Shown: positions 53,281 to 63,089, counted from the first letter of the stretch. The stretch: 64,000 bases of DNA from Clostridioides difficile (GCF_900243075.1 NZ_OEZH01000133.1:1-64000); one strand, 5' to 3'. Notes: generated by a model from the letters alone, not told the origin. Program-made: numbers and translations.

Positions 53281-55701
53281 CTATTTAACAACTACATTGA
53301 CTAATTTTTTAGGTACAGCTACAACTTTAACTATAGTTTTACCTTCAACTAATCCTTTTATTTTTTCATCTTCTAAAGCTACCTTTTCCATCTCTTCTTT
53401 AGATATATTTGAGTTAACAGTTAATTTTCCTCTAACTTTTCCATTAACTTGTACAACAACTTCTATTTCATCTTTTACTAAGGCTTTTTCGTCGTATTTA
53501 GGCCAATCTATATCAAATACACTTCCTTCTTTACCTATCATAGTCCATAATTCTTCACCTAAATGAGGTGCAAATGGTGCAATTATAGTTACTATAGTTT
53601 GTACACCCTCTTTTATAACTGCTTCGTTTATATTATCTAACTCTTTATATTTATACATATCATTTATTAATTCCATAAGAGCTGATATCGCAGTATTAAA
53701 TCCGAATTTTTCACTTAAATCAGCAGTAACTTTTTTAAGTGTAGAATGTATAGTATATCTCATATCTTTATCTTGAGAATTTAATTCTCCAAACTCTACA
53801 TCCTTTTTAACCACATCTGCCAATTCATCAACCAATCTATAAACTCTGTTTAAGAATCTAAAGCATCCATCAACACCTTGCTCTGACCAGTCTAAATCTC
53901 TTTCTGGTGGTGCTGCAAATAATACGAAAAGTCTTGCAGTATCTGCTCCATACTCATCGATTATATCCATAGGAGACACTGTGTTACCTTTAGACTTACT
54001 CATTTTGGAACCATCCATAAGAACCATTCCTTGAGTAAGTAAGTTTTTAAATGGCTCATTGAAGTCCACCATACCCATGCTCTTAAATGCTTTTACAAAC
54101 CATCTTGCATAAAGTAAGTGCATTATAGCATGTTCTACTCCACCTATATATTGGTCTACTGGATGCCATCTATTAACTAAGTCTTTGCTAAATGGTTCAT
54201 TTTCATTATTGCTATCTACATATCTTAAGAAATACCAAGAAGAATCAACGAATGTATCCATAGTGTCAACTTCTCTTCTAGCTGGTTTTCCACAGTGAGG
54301 ACAAGTTGTTGACATAAACTGCTTTGAAGTAGTAAGTGGAGATTCCCCTTTTCCAGTAAATTCAACATCTGTTGGTAAAAGAACTGGTAAATCTTCTTTC
54401 TTAACTGGAACTATTCCACATTCATCACAATAAACTACAGGTATAGGACAACCCCAATATCTTTGTCTTGAAACTAACCAGTCTCTTAATCTATAATTAA
54501 TAGTTCTCTTTCCTCTACCTTCTTTTTCTAACTTATCTATTATTCCTTCAAATCCTTCTGAAGCATCTAATCCATTAAACTCTTCTGAATTTATCATTTT
54601 GTTATCTTCTGTTATTACATCTATTATTTCTAAATTGTATTTTTCAGCAAAATCTCTATCTCTTTCATCATGTGCAGGAACTGCCATTATAGCACCTGTT
54701 CCATACTCAACTAATACATAGTTAGCTATCCATAGAGGAACTTTCTTACCATTTAAAGGATTTATAACATATCTACCTATAAACATTCCTTCCTTTTCTA
54801 CATCAGCTGCTGTTCTTTCTATTTCTGTCATAGTGTGCATTTTTTGAACAAAAGCTTCGACATCTGCTTCATATTCAGTACCAGCAACCAACTCTTTAAC
54901 TAACTCATGCTCTGGAGCAAGTACCATATAAGTAACTCCATAAGTTGTATCTGGTCTAGTTGTAAATACTGTCATAGATTTATCAGTTCCATCTATATCA
55001 AAAACTAAATCTGCTCCTGTACTTTTACCTATCCAGTTTTTTTGCATTATTTTAACCTTTTCTGGCCATCCATCTAATGTATCTAAATCATTAAGTAATT
55101 CTTCTGCAAATTCAGTAGTCTTAAAATACCATTGCTCTAAGTCTTTCTTTAATACTGTTGCTTTACATCTTTCACATGCTCCTTGAACAACTTGCTCATT
55201 TGCAAGAACAGTTTCACAAGAAGGACACCAATTAACATAAGATTTCTTTTTATATGCAAGTCCATGCTCTAAAAACTTCAAAAATATTTCTTGAGTGAAT
55301 CTATAGTATTCTGGAGTTGAAGTCGCTACTTCTTTATCCCAATCATAACTAAGACCTAATAAATTTAATTGCTCTTTCATTTCTTCTATATTTTCCATTG
55401 TCCATTTGTGTGGATGTATTCCATGTTTTATAGCTGCATTTTCAGCTGGCAAACCAAAAGAATCCCATCCCATTGGATGAAGTACATTATATCCTTCCAT
55501 CTTTTTGAATCTTGCGACAACATCACCTATAGAATAGTTTCTAACATGTCCCATGTGTATCTTTCCAGATGGATAAGGGAACATTTCTAATGTATAATAA
55601 TTAGGTTTTTCAGTTTGTGCAGTATCCATTTTATATTGGTTATTGTCTTTCCAAATTTTTTGCCATTTCGATTCTACTTCTTTAAAATTATATACGCTCA
55701 T
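53281..55701 (-). CDS. leuS: Leucyl-tRNA synthetase
   Basis: LeuS charges tRNA-Leu. The 806-residue class I synthetase has the HIGH-type motif [15 protein letters not shown], the zinc segment [23 protein letters not shown], the CP1 editing domain (about 220-410, [13 protein letters not shown]), the catalytic loop [16 protein letters not shown] (KMSKS), and a C-terminal anticodon-binding region. Length is typical of the bacterial form. It is monocistronic behind a Leu T-box leader. Confidence 0.97.
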   Translation of the reverse strand: MSVYNFKEVESKWQKIWKDNNQYKMDTAQTEKPNYYTLEMFPYPSGKIHMGHVRNYSIGDVVARFKKMEGYNVLHPMGWDSFGLPAENAAIKHGIHPHKWTMENIEEMKEQLNLLGLSYDWDKEVATSTPEYYRFTQEIFLKFLEHGLAYKKKSYVNWCPSCETVLANEQVVQGACERCKATVLKKDLEQWYFKTTEFAEELLNDLDTLDGWPEKVKIMQKNWIGKSTGADLVFDIDGTDKSMTVFTTRPDTTYGVTYMVLAPEHELVKELVAGTEYEADVEAFVQKMHTMTEIERTAADVEKEGMFIGRYVINPLNGKKVPLWIANYVLVEYGTGAIMAVPAHDERDRDFAEKYNLEIIDVITEDNKMINSEEFNGLDASEGFEGIIDKLEKEGRGKRTINYRLRDWLVSRQRYWGCPIPVVYCDECGIVPVKKEDLPVLLPTDVEFTGKGESPLTTSKQFMSTTCPHCGKPARREVDTMDTFVDSSWYFLRYVDSNNENEPFSKDLVNRWHPVDQYIGGVEHAIMHLLYARWFVKAFKSMGMVDFNEPFKNLLTQGMVLMDGSKMSKSKGNTVSPMDIIDEYGADTARLFVLFAAPPERDLDWSEQGVDGCFRFLNRVYRLVDELADVVKKDVEFGELNSQDKDMRYTIHSTLKKVTADLSEKFGFNTAISALMELINDMYKYKELDNINEAVIKEGVQTIVTIIAPFAPHLGEELWTMIGKEGSVFDIDWPKYDEKALVKDEIEVVVQVNGKVRGKLTVNSNISKEEMEKVALEDEKIKGLVEGKTIVKVVAVPKKLVNVVVK

Positions 55702-55780
55702 ATTTTACCTCCTATTTTTAGTTGTGTACAACTACCTTATTTAGTATTATTTACTTATAATTTCCAAATAATTCTTTGAA

Positions 55781-56010
55781 AATAAAAAATCCTCGTCACT
55801 AAACTTGCGTTTAGGGACGAGGATAAATCTTCGCGGTACCACCCTAATTAGCCTACTTTATATAGACTCTCTTAGATAGCTTTTAATCCAGCTATGGAGA
55901 ATAGATTTCAATCTAGTAAGTTCAAAGTTATATAATATTAGTTCTCACCTTCCACTAACTCTCTGAAAAAATATAATCTTTTACTGCTCTAGTCTATTCA
56001 ATTTAATATA
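55781..56010 (-). promoter_or_regulatory. T-box riboswitch upstream of leuS, Leu (CUU) specifier
   Basis: On the minus strand the T-box AGGGTGGTACCGCG lies at 55845-55832, with the terminator stem ATCCTCGTC/GACGAGGAT (55824-55789) and a T run. In Stem I the specifier reads GAA-CTT-A at 55923-55917, CTT (55920-55918) being a Leu codon. Uncharged tRNA-Leu should allow readthrough into leuS. Confidence 0.94.
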
Positions 56011-56052
56011 ATTTTTTAAATTTTCTAATTATAATAACATATATTATCATGT

Positions 56053-56403
56053 TTATGCTAATGTGTCAATATCTATATAAGGTGCATCTTTCCATAATTT
56101 TTCTAAATTATAAAATCCTCTATTTTCCTCATTAAATACATGAACCATTATGTCTCCATAATCAAGAAGTACCCAAGTTTGAGTTCCTTGTCCTTCTTTA
56201 CCTCTTGGCTCTAATCCTAGTTTTGCTAATTCATCTTCCACATTATCAGCAATAGCTTTTACCTGTCTCTGAGAAGATGCTGTAGTAATAATAAAATAAT
56301 CACACAAACTAGAAACTTTTCCTATATTTATTATAACTGTATCTTGACCAAGTTTATCTTCTATGGCATCATATGCTATTTTTGTCATTTGTTCCACTGT
56401 CAT
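56053..56403 (-). CDS. rsfS: Ribosomal silencing factor RsfS
   Basis: RsfS binds L14 of the 50S subunit and blocks subunit joining in starved cells. The 116-residue protein has the Iojap/YbeB pattern: INIGKVSSLCDYFIITTASSQRQVKAIAD and WVLLDYGDIMVHVFNEENRGFYNLEKLWKDAP. The frame opens at GTG 56418, but that overlaps GAGGA, and the ATG at 56403 is better placed. It follows yqeK and nadD, the usual Firmicute order, with a 100-bp gap. Confidence 0.95.
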   Translation of the reverse strand: MTVEQMTKIAYDAIEDKLGQDTVIINIGKVSSLCDYFIITTASSQRQVKAIADNVEDELAKLGLEPRGKEGQGTQTWVLLDYGDIMVHVFNEENRGFYNLEKLWKDAPYIDIDTLA

Positions 56404-56519
56404 ATAAAAATTCCTCACTTTCCTAATTAAAATACACTTAGTTATTGTAACATATTAATACGATTTTGTAACATAGTCAACTTTAAATTTATTAATATGT
56501 TTGCCTTTATATAGTTTTT

Positions 56520-57092
56520 TTATAATAACTTTTCTTTAATTAGATAGTTTCTTGCCATAACTGTTCTTGGATGTATCTCTTCTTTTTTATTGATGACAAA
56601 TATTAAAGTATTATTAAAAGAAGTTAAAAGTGCTTCATCAAGCTTACCTCCATAAGCTAATTCTCTTAATGTATCTACAACTGGAAATTTTCTTCCTTCT
56701 TCAATTAAGTCAGCTATGTAAATTATTTTTTCTAAAAGAGACATATCCTCTCTTCCTGTTGTATGATATTTAATTGCATTTATAATATCTTCATCTTCTA
56801 CTTCAAACTCATACTCACATATGTATGCCCCAATTACACTATGAGATAAGGAGCGATTTCCATCCTCTATTGGGTCTAAATATATTTCATACTTATTGAC
56901 ATAATCCTCTATTTCCTTGTCACTTAAATACTTTGCACAATCATGAATCATTCCTGCTAAATACGCTTTTTCCTTGTCACATCCATAAATCTCACATAAT
57001 TTTTCAGCGCATTTTGCAACATTTTTTGAATGGCTAAGCCTCCCCACTGGTAGCATTTGATTTAATCTCTGGTTAATATTTTCTAAGTTCAT
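56520..57092 (-). CDS. yqeK: HD-domain phosphohydrolase YqeK
   Basis: YqeK is an HD-domain enzyme shown in other Firmicutes to hydrolyze diadenosine tetraphosphate symmetrically. The 190-residue protein has RLSHSKNVAKCAEKL, the metal motif MIHDCAKYLS, and HTTGREDMSLLEKIIYIADLIEEGRKF, matching the family throughout. Its ATG directly follows the nadD stop, with TGGAGATGATT inside the nadD end, so the genes are translationally coupled. Confidence 0.94.
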   Translation of the reverse strand: MNLENINQRLNQMLPVGRLSHSKNVAKCAEKLCEIYGCDKEKAYLAGMIHDCAKYLSDKEIEDYVNKYEIYLDPIEDGNRSLSHSVIGAYICEYEFEVEDEDIINAIKYHTTGREDMSLLEKIIYIADLIEEGRKFPVVDTLRELAYGGKLDEALLTSFNNTLIFVINKKEEIHPRTVMARNYLIKEKLL

Positions 57093-57782
57093 TTAATCAT
57101 CTCCATATTGATATAGTTTATTTTCATATAAATAATTCTCTACATTTTCGGGTACTAAGTAACGTATTGACTTGCCTTCATTTAGCTGTTCCCTTATATA
57201 TGTGGACGATATATCCAGTGATGGAACATAAACTGTTATAATGTCAGCATTATACTTCTTAGTTAGTTTTTCTATAGTCTCTTGTGACCTTAACAAGCTA
57301 ATTCCTGGTCTAGTAGCAGCTATAAAAGTAGCTAACTCAAAGTTTTTCTTTACATCTTTCCACTCTTCAACACTACAAATAGCATCTGCACCTGTTATAA
57401 AATAAATGTCTGCATTTTTGTATTTCTTCTTTAAGTATTTTAATGTATCTATTGTATAAGTCCTTTTTTTTCTTTCGATTTCTACTTTTGAAACTAAAAA
57501 ATCTTCGTTGCTTTCAGTTGCTAGAAGTGTCATATTATATCTATCATACTTGTCTGTAGTGATACATAATTTATGTGGTGGATTTCCTGATGGTATAAAG
57601 ATAATTTTGTCAATGTCATACTTGTCTCTAATAAATTCTGCTGTTGCTAAATGAGCATAGTGTATAGGGTCAAAAGTACCTCCCAATATACCTATTTTGA
57701 TTTTGCCTTTATGGCGATTAAATTTCTCTAGTTTTTCAGTATTTTTCAACTCTGCCATCTTAACTAGATTTTCACTTCTCAT
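57093..57782 (-). CDS. nadD: Nicotinate-nucleotide adenylyltransferase, with N-terminal extension
   Basis: NadD makes deamido-NAD from nicotinate mononucleotide and ATP. The 229-residue protein has the nucleotidyltransferase motif IGILGGTFDPIHYAHL, YFITGADAICSVEEWKD, and the ISSTYIREQL signature near the end. The core starts at about residue 28; residues 1-27 are a charged extension (MRSENLVKMAELKNTEKLEK) absent from most NadD proteins. AAAGGAGA before ATG 57782 supports translation of the extension. It heads the nadD-yqeK-rsfS run. Confidence 0.95.
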   Translation of the reverse strand: MRSENLVKMAELKNTEKLEKFNRHKGKIKIGILGGTFDPIHYAHLATAEFIRDKYDIDKIIFIPSGNPPHKLCITTDKYDRYNMTLLATESNEDFLVSKVEIERKKRTYTIDTLKYLKKKYKNADIYFITGADAICSVEEWKDVKKNFELATFIAATRPGISLLRSQETIEKLTKKYNADIITVYVPSLDISSTYIREQLNEGKSIRYLVPENVENYLYENKLYQYGDD

Positions 57783-58057
57783 ATTTTGTCTCCTTTTAAT
57801 GTTATAATACTATTGTACCATTATTTTTTATTTCTTAAAGCTTATAATTTGTTTTTTTGGGTATATAATTATATTTATACGCTAAAAAATGCTTTAAAAA
57901 ATAATTATTTAACATGGTTTTACTTTACTTTTTAATAAAAATAACTTTTTACTATTTTGTCTTAATTTTGATAAAATATAACATATAAATGTAAGTTTTT
58001 TATTAAATTTTATTAGTTGTTTTTGTTAATATAATTACATACAAAAAGGGAGGATTT

Positions 58058-58696
58058 ATGGGCATAATTACGAAAATAGAACAACAAAAAAGAAATGATG
58101 ATAGAGTTAATATTTATGTAGACGATAAATTTTTTATTGCTATATTTAAAGAACTTGTTTATACATTTAATCTAAAAAAAGGGAATGAAATAAATGAAGA
58201 GGAATTAAAACCCATTTTAGATGATGAAATGTATATAAAAGCTAAAAATAAGGCACTAAATATTTTATCTCATGCTGACCAGTCTGAAAAAAAAATAAAA
58301 GAAAAGTTAGCATCAGAATTTGATGAGAACATAATTGAGAGGGTTATAGATTTTCTTAAAAATTATAATCTAGTAAATGATAGTGTACTAGCCCAAAAAA
58401 TAGTTAACACAAATGTTAACTTAAATAAATGTGGCAAAAACAGAATTAAGCAAAATCTATACAATAAAGGTATCAATAGAGGTACAATTGATGAAGCAGT
58501 ATCTGAATTAGATAAGGATACTGAATTTGAAAATGCTATGTATCTAGCAAAAAAAAGGTATGAAAGAGTAAAGAATGAAGATAAAAAGAAAATATATCAA
58601 AAAATTTCTCAACATCTTTCCTATAAAGGCTTTGATTATGATATTATTAAAAGAGTTTTAAATAAACTTTTAAATTTTGATGAATACGATATATAA
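58058..58696 (+). CDS. recX: Regulatory protein RecX
   Basis: RecX modulates RecA filaments. The 212-residue protein has the tandem three-helix repeats of the family: KAKNKALNILSHADQSEKKIKEKLASEFDENIIERVIDFLKNYNLVNDSVLAQKIV, then a second and third repeat ending ISQHLSYKGFDYDIIKRVLNKL. GGGAGG precedes the ATG. recA is not adjacent. A small ORF follows in the same direction after 24 bp. Confidence 0.92.
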   Translation: MGIITKIEQQKRNDDRVNIYVDDKFFIAIFKELVYTFNLKKGNEINEEELKPILDDEMYIKAKNKALNILSHADQSEKKIKEKLASEFDENIIERVIDFLKNYNLVNDSVLAQKIVNTNVNLNKCGKNRIKQNLYNKGINRGTIDEAVSELDKDTEFENAMYLAKKRYERVKNEDKKKIYQKISQHLSYKGFDYDIIKRVLNKLLNFDEYDI

Positions 58697-58720
58697 GTAT
58701 AGATACCAAGGAGGTAAATT

Positions 58721-58804
58721 ATGAAATTAATTATCGGTGGTTTAAGCTTTTTATTAGGATTATATAATATATATCAATTATATAGAGAAGATAGTATGAG
58801 ATAA
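58721..58804 (+). CDS. 27-residue predicted small membrane protein
   Basis: An ATG at 58721 follows a strong AAGGAGGTAAATT ribosome-binding site. It encodes 27 residues: a basic Met-Lys start, a hydrophobic stretch (LIIGGLSFLLGLYNIYQL) long enough to span the membrane, and a charged tail (YREDSMR). It is too short for ordinary ORF calling. It lies between recX and the branching enzyme gene, all in the same direction. Function is unknown; the good ribosome-binding site is the main support. Confidence 0.7.
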   Translation: MKLIIGGLSFLLGLYNIYQLYREDSMR

Positions 58805-58847
58805 ATATTATTTTTAGATATAATATTTATTATGGAGGAGAAATAAA

Positions 58848-60851
58848 ATGAAAAGTCAAAGAAGATTTAAAATTTTAGATATTGATGTATACCTACAACC
58901 ATTTGAATCTGATATAAAAAATCGAATGAAGCATTATGAAGATATGAAAGTAAAAATATTAACCAACTATAAAGATTTTAGTTCTTTTGCAAATGCCCAT
59001 CTTTACTATGGCTTTCATCAAACAAATGATGGATGGTTTTATAGAGAATGGGCTCCAAATGCAGACAGCTTATCATTAATTGGAGACTTTAATAATTGGA
59101 ACAGAAAATCTCATCTTCTAAAAAAAGTGGGTTCTGACAATTGGGAAATATTTATTCCTGGTAAAGATAGCTTACCTCACAAATCAGAGGTAAAGGTACA
59201 AGTCACTGCAAACGGAAAAACATTTGACCGCATACCACTATATATAAAAAGAGTAATTCAAAAAGATTTTGGTGGATTTAATGGACAAATATGGCAACCA
59301 AATACTTCATTTATCTGGACTGACAGTGAATTTGACTTAAAAAACATAACTTCTCCACTAATCTATGAATGTCATATAGGTATGTCTACTGAAAGCGAAT
59401 CTATTGGAACTTATAATGAATTTACTGAAAATATACTTCCTAAGATAAAAAAAGCTGGCTACAATACTATTCAGCTTATGGCTATTATGGAGCATCCATA
59501 TTATGCATCTTTTGGATACCAAGTTTCAAATTTTTATGCAATCTCCTCTAGGTTTGGTACTCCTGAAGACTTAAAAAATCTCATAAATACTGCTCATTCA
59601 ATGGGGATTGCTGTTTTATTAGATTTAGTTCACTCTCATGCTGTAAAGAATACTTTAGAGGGAATAAATGAGTTTGATGGAAGTGAACATCAGTTTTTCC
59701 ACTCAGGTTCAAAGGGAAATCATCCTGCTTGGGGTACAAAACTCTTTAACTATGGTAAACCAGAGGTAATACATTTTTTACTTTCAAATATAAAATTTTG
59801 GTTAGATGAGTACCATTTTGATGGCTTTAGGTTTGATGGTGTAACTTCAATGTTATATCATAATCATGGTCTTGGAGTTTCATTTGATAGTTATGAAAAA
59901 TATTTTAGCATGAATACAAATACTGAAGCTATAACATATCTTCAATTTGCAAATGAATTAATAAAAGAAATTAAACCTAATTCAATAAGTATTGCAGAAG
60001 ATATGAGTGGAATGCCTGGTATGTGTATCCCTATAAAAGACGGCGGAATTGGATTTGACTATAGACTTTCAATGGGAGTACCTGATTTTTGGATAAAAAC
60101 TATTTCTAACTTATCTGATGAAAACTGGGATTTAGGTAAAATGTGGTATGAGCTTACTACTAGACGTCCTAGTGAAAAAAATATAGGCTACTGTGAATCT
60201 CATGACCAAGCATTAGTTGGCGATAAAACAATTATTTTTTGGCTAGCTGACAAAGAAATGTACTGGAATATGGAAATAAACTCAAATAACCATGTTATCA
60301 ATAGAGCAATGTCTCTGATTAAACTAATTAAGTTAATAACTTTTTCTCTAGCTGGTGAAGGGTATCTAAATTTTATGGGAAATGAATTTGGGCATCCTGA
60401 ATGGATTGATTTTCCACGAGAAGGCAATAATTGGAGCTATAAGTATGCCAGAAGACAATGGAGTCTTTCAGAAGATAACAATTTAAAATATAAACAATTA
60501 TTAAATTTTGATAAAGCCATGCTTGAACTTACAAAATACAGTGATATTTTTATCCAAAATAGCCATGAACTTATACATATGGATAATGATAAAAAGATTT
60601 TGGTGTACAGTAAGGGCAAATATTTATTTATATTTAATTTCCACCCTAATCTAATGCAATCAGTTGATATTTCAAAGTTTCAAAATACAAACTACAAAAT
60701 GATATTAAATACTGATATGGTAGAATTTGGAGGAAACACAAAAAAAGAAAACTTAATAGATTATGATGTATACTTTAGCTCAACTCCACCTTCTTCTAAA
60801 ATACCTATTGCCTCTCGTACAGCAATAGTGCTTTTAGATAGTAGTATTTAA
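58848..60851 (+). CDS. 1,4-alpha-glucan branching enzyme, eukaryote-type GH13
   Basis: This enzyme makes alpha-1,6 branches in glycogen. The 667-residue protein has an N-terminal CBM48-like region (about 60-130, GWFYREWAPNADSLSLIGDFNNWN) and a GH13 barrel with nucleophile Asp330 (DGFRFDGVTSMLYHNHG), acid/base Glu384 (SIAEDMSGMPGM), and Asp453 (CESHDQALVGDKT). The FDGVTSMLYH and AEDMSGMP motifs are those of the eukaryotic (GBE1-like, GH13_8) group rather than typical bacterial GlgB. No glgC, glgA or glgP lies beside it. Confidence 0.9.
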   Translation: MKSQRRFKILDIDVYLQPFESDIKNRMKHYEDMKVKILTNYKDFSSFANAHLYYGFHQTNDGWFYREWAPNADSLSLIGDFNNWNRKSHLLKKVGSDNWEIFIPGKDSLPHKSEVKVQVTANGKTFDRIPLYIKRVIQKDFGGFNGQIWQPNTSFIWTDSEFDLKNITSPLIYECHIGMSTESESIGTYNEFTENILPKIKKAGYNTIQLMAIMEHPYYASFGYQVSNFYAISSRFGTPEDLKNLINTAHSMGIAVLLDLVHSHAVKNTLEGINEFDGSEHQFFHSGSKGNHPAWGTKLFNYGKPEVIHFLLSNIKFWLDEYHFDGFRFDGVTSMLYHNHGLGVSFDSYEKYFSMNTNTEAITYLQFANELIKEIKPNSISIAEDMSGMPGMCIPIKDGGIGFDYRLSMGVPDFWIKTISNLSDENWDLGKMWYELTTRRPSEKNIGYCESHDQALVGDKTIIFWLADKEMYWNMEINSNNHVINRAMSLIKLIKLITFSLAGEGYLNFMGNEFGHPEWIDFPREGNNWSYKYARRQWSLSEDNNLKYKQLLNFDKAMLELTKYSDIFIQNSHELIHMDNDKKILVYSKGKYLFIFNFHPNLMQSVDISKFQNTNYKMILNTDMVEFGGNTKKENLIDYDVYFSSTPPSSKIPIASRTAIVLLDSSI

Positions 60852-60898
60852 AGTTGGTTTTCCCAATATAATAACACTCACATTAAAATAAATACTAA

Positions 60899-60939
60899 AA
60901 GCCAAATAACAATTTAAATACAAAATGTTATTTGGCTAA
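60899..60939 (+). terminator. Terminator of the branching enzyme gene
   Basis: GCCAAATAACA (60901-60911) pairs exactly with TGTTATTTGGC (60926-60936), 50 bp after the stop. Confidence 0.82.
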
Positions 60940-60978
60940 TTTAGTTTATTACTATTTAACTATCTTTTACATTCAGTG

Positions 60979-61207
60979 CTATAATTTCCAACTTTTAATT
61001 TGTGGTATTATATTCATCTTAACAGTTTGAGTCTTTAAAGCTTTTCTAAATTTCTCAGCTAAAGAATTCTTTAAACATTTTGCTAGAAGCACTCTTTAAG
61101 TCTTCTATAGACTCCCAATGTTGTATCATAATCCACTTTTGAGACTTTTCATCATATAAAAGCTCCGTATCAATAAAACCAGATTGAATAGAATGAAATT
61201 TTAGTTC
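60979..61207 (-). pseudogene. Decayed ABM-type (antibiotic biosynthesis monooxygenase-like) gene remnant
   Basis: On the minus strand, from 61207, one frame reads ELKFHSIQSGFIDTELLYDE then KSQKWIMIQHWESIEDLKSASSK and meets TGA. Shifting frame near the FKE/NSL codons continues as NSLAEKFRKALKTQTVKM to a TAG at 60979. The IDTELL...W...IQHWES pattern is that of small dimeric ABM-domain proteins. In-frame stops lie directly upstream and no start is seen, so the gene is truncated and frameshifted. Confidence 0.72.
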
Positions 61208-61216
61208 ACTTTATAT

Positions 61217-61741
61217 TTATTTTATACATTTTTTCAATACCTTAGAAATAGGAAGCGCTATTATAAGACCTATCAATACTTGCATTAAATTACCTGGTAT
61301 TGAAGTAAGAGGTACTACAAAATTACCATAAAGTATAACTTCTGTTACATAATATCCAAATAGCATCCAAATTGATGAGACACATATTCCTATTACATTG
61401 ATTAAAAAATTATTCCCATTATTACCATTTGCCCATGCAATCTTTCCAAGTAAATAACCCATAACTCCTCTAACTATAAAGGTAAACGGTGCCCATAAAG
61501 TCCACCCAGATATTAAATCAAAAAGTGACATACCAATAGCTCCTGATAAAGCACCTTTTTTACTTCCAAATACTATTGATGATATGAATAACATTGCAGT
61601 TCCCAAATGAACAAGTCCACCATTTATAGATATTGGCAATCTTATATTTATAAATTTAGTTGCAATAAACACTAATGCTATTAATAGTGAGGTTTCCACC
61701 ATGTCTTTCGTTGTAAATTTTTGCTTAGCTGTAACTTCCAT
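61217..61741 (-). CDS. ECF transporter S component (vitamin-type substrate binder)
   Basis: The 174-residue membrane protein has six hydrophobic segments and the ECF S-component pattern: TTKDMVETSLLIALVFIATKF near the N-terminus (AxxxA-type helix 1), HLGTAMLFISSIVFGSKKGALSGAIGM, and a C-terminal PGNLMQVLIGLIIALPISKVL. It would bind a vitamin or metabolite and work with a shared EcfAA'T module encoded elsewhere. The adjacent class V aminotransferase gene, 18 bp upstream, may hint at a PLP-related substrate, but this is inference. Confidence 0.85.
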   Translation of the reverse strand: MEVTAKQKFTTKDMVETSLLIALVFIATKFINIRLPISINGGLVHLGTAMLFISSIVFGSKKGALSGAIGMSLFDLISGWTLWAPFTFIVRGVMGYLLGKIAWANGNNGNNFLINVIGICVSSIWMLFGYYVTEVILYGNFVVPLTSIPGNLMQVLIGLIIALPISKVLKKCIK

Positions 61742-61759
61742 ACTATATCCCCCTATCTA

Positions 61760-62902
61760 TTAAAAATAATACTTATTAAATAAGTTTAACAAATTTCCAT
61801 TTCCTTTAAATCCTAATGCACTTAAACTTTTATCCAAAACATTTAGTACATGCTCTATTTTATTTAGATTTGCATTTTCTCCCATATGACCTATTCTTAA
61901 AATAGTATCCATATATTGATTTAATGATGTTGCAACAAGTGTATTATAATTTTTAAGCATGTAATCAGTAAGCTTTAAAGCTCCTATACTTTCAGGAATT
62001 TTTATAGCTGTAACTGTGTTAGAATACCCTTCTTCTAAAAATAATTCTAGACCATATTCCTCAATAGCTTTTCTAACACTATAAGCTATTTTTTCATGTC
62101 TATTTAATACGTTTTCTATTCCCTCTTCTAATATATTATCAAAAGCTTTATCAAGCCCCATTATGTCGCTTATTGGCATTGTGTAAGGGAAGTATTTTTT
62201 TTCATAATAGCCTTCCCATATATTTAAATTACAATAAAAACCTATTACATCAGTTTTTCTATTTTTTATACAATTTTTTGCATCCTGACTTATCCCAACT
62301 ATAGTAAGTCCTGCTGGTGCAGAAATAGCTTTTTGTGAACCACCTAATATTATGTCTATTTTAGATTCATCTACACTTAATCTTTCTCCTACCATACCTG
62401 CTACAGAATCAACTACAGTTAATATGCCATGTTCCTTAAGTAATGGACATATTTTACTTACATCATTTAGTACACCAGTTGGAGTATCACAATGCACCAC
62501 TGTTGCATACTTAAAGTTACTATCCTTATCTAAAAATGCTTTTAATTCATCAATATCTATACTTTTTGTATATTTACTTGAAAAAAGCACATATTCTCCA
62601 CCATACATTGTTACAAAATCTTTAAAACCCTCTCCATATATACCATTATCAATTACAAGCACTCTGTCTCCCTTTTCTGTAAGTGATGCACAAGCTGCTT
62701 CAAGTCCTAATATGCCTTCACCACTCAATATGTAAACATCATTTTTTGTACCAACTATATTACTAAACTTTTCACATGTCTTTTTATAAAACTCAACAAA
62801 ATCAACATCTATATCTGGATTTGTTGTCTTTTCTGCTCTTGCTAACCTTACATTTTCCCTAGTTTCTGTTGGCCCTGGTGCATAATTAATCTTATTGTTC
62901 AT
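61760..62902 (-). CDS. Class V aminotransferase (alanine-glyoxylate/serine-pyruvate type)
   Basis: The 380-residue PLP enzyme has the family start INYAPGPTETRENVR, SGEGILGLEAACASL, TPTGVLNDV, VVDSVAGMVGE (cofactor Asp), and the PLP lysine in GGSQKAISAPAGLTIVG. Relatives transfer amino groups between alanine or serine and glyoxylate or pyruvate. The frame opens at 63025, but AGAGGAGCT is spaced before the ATG at 62902 and the extra N-terminus is not family-like. It is co-transcribed with the ECF S component. Confidence 0.9.
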   Translation of the reverse strand: MNNKINYAPGPTETRENVRLARAEKTTNPDIDVDFVEFYKKTCEKFSNIVGTKNDVYILSGEGILGLEAACASLTEKGDRVLVIDNGIYGEGFKDFVTMYGGEYVLFSSKYTKSIDIDELKAFLDKDSNFKYATVVHCDTPTGVLNDVSKICPLLKEHGILTVVDSVAGMVGERLSVDESKIDIILGGSQKAISAPAGLTIVGISQDAKNCIKNRKTDVIGFYCNLNIWEGYYEKKYFPYTMPISDIMGLDKAFDNILEEGIENVLNRHEKIAYSVRKAIEEYGLELFLEEGYSNTVTAIKIPESIGALKLTDYMLKNYNTLVATSLNQYMDTILRIGHMGENANLNKIEHVLNVLDKSLSALGFKGNGNLLNLFNKYYF

Positions 62903-62959
62903 ATATATCAGCTCCTCTTTATTTTCTATACAATTATTATACAAAATTTTCATTTTATA

Positions 62960-62993
62960 TGGTACAATTTTATATTTTTCTAGAATTGTACCA
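62960..62993. promoter_or_regulatory. Inverted repeat upstream of the aminotransferase/ECF genes
   Basis: TGGTACAATT (62960-62969) and AATTGTACCA (62984-62993) are perfect 10-bp arms with a 14-bp A/T spacer. A TATAAT-like -10 on the minus strand lies at 62941-62936, so one arm covers the -35 region. This placement suits a repressor operator. The protein is unknown. Confidence 0.65.
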
Positions 62994-63054
62994 ATACATT
63001 TTCTAATATGAATAATATCATCCATTAGATATATTCTTGATTACACAATAAAAT

Positions 63055-63089
63055 ACAGAGCAAACATCATTTTAAATTGTTTGCTCTGT
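63055..63089 (-). terminator. Terminator of the FtsX-type permease gene
   Basis: ACAGAGCAAAC (63055-63065) pairs exactly with GTTTGCTCTGT (63079-63089), with T-rich sequence following on the minus strand. Confidence 0.85.
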
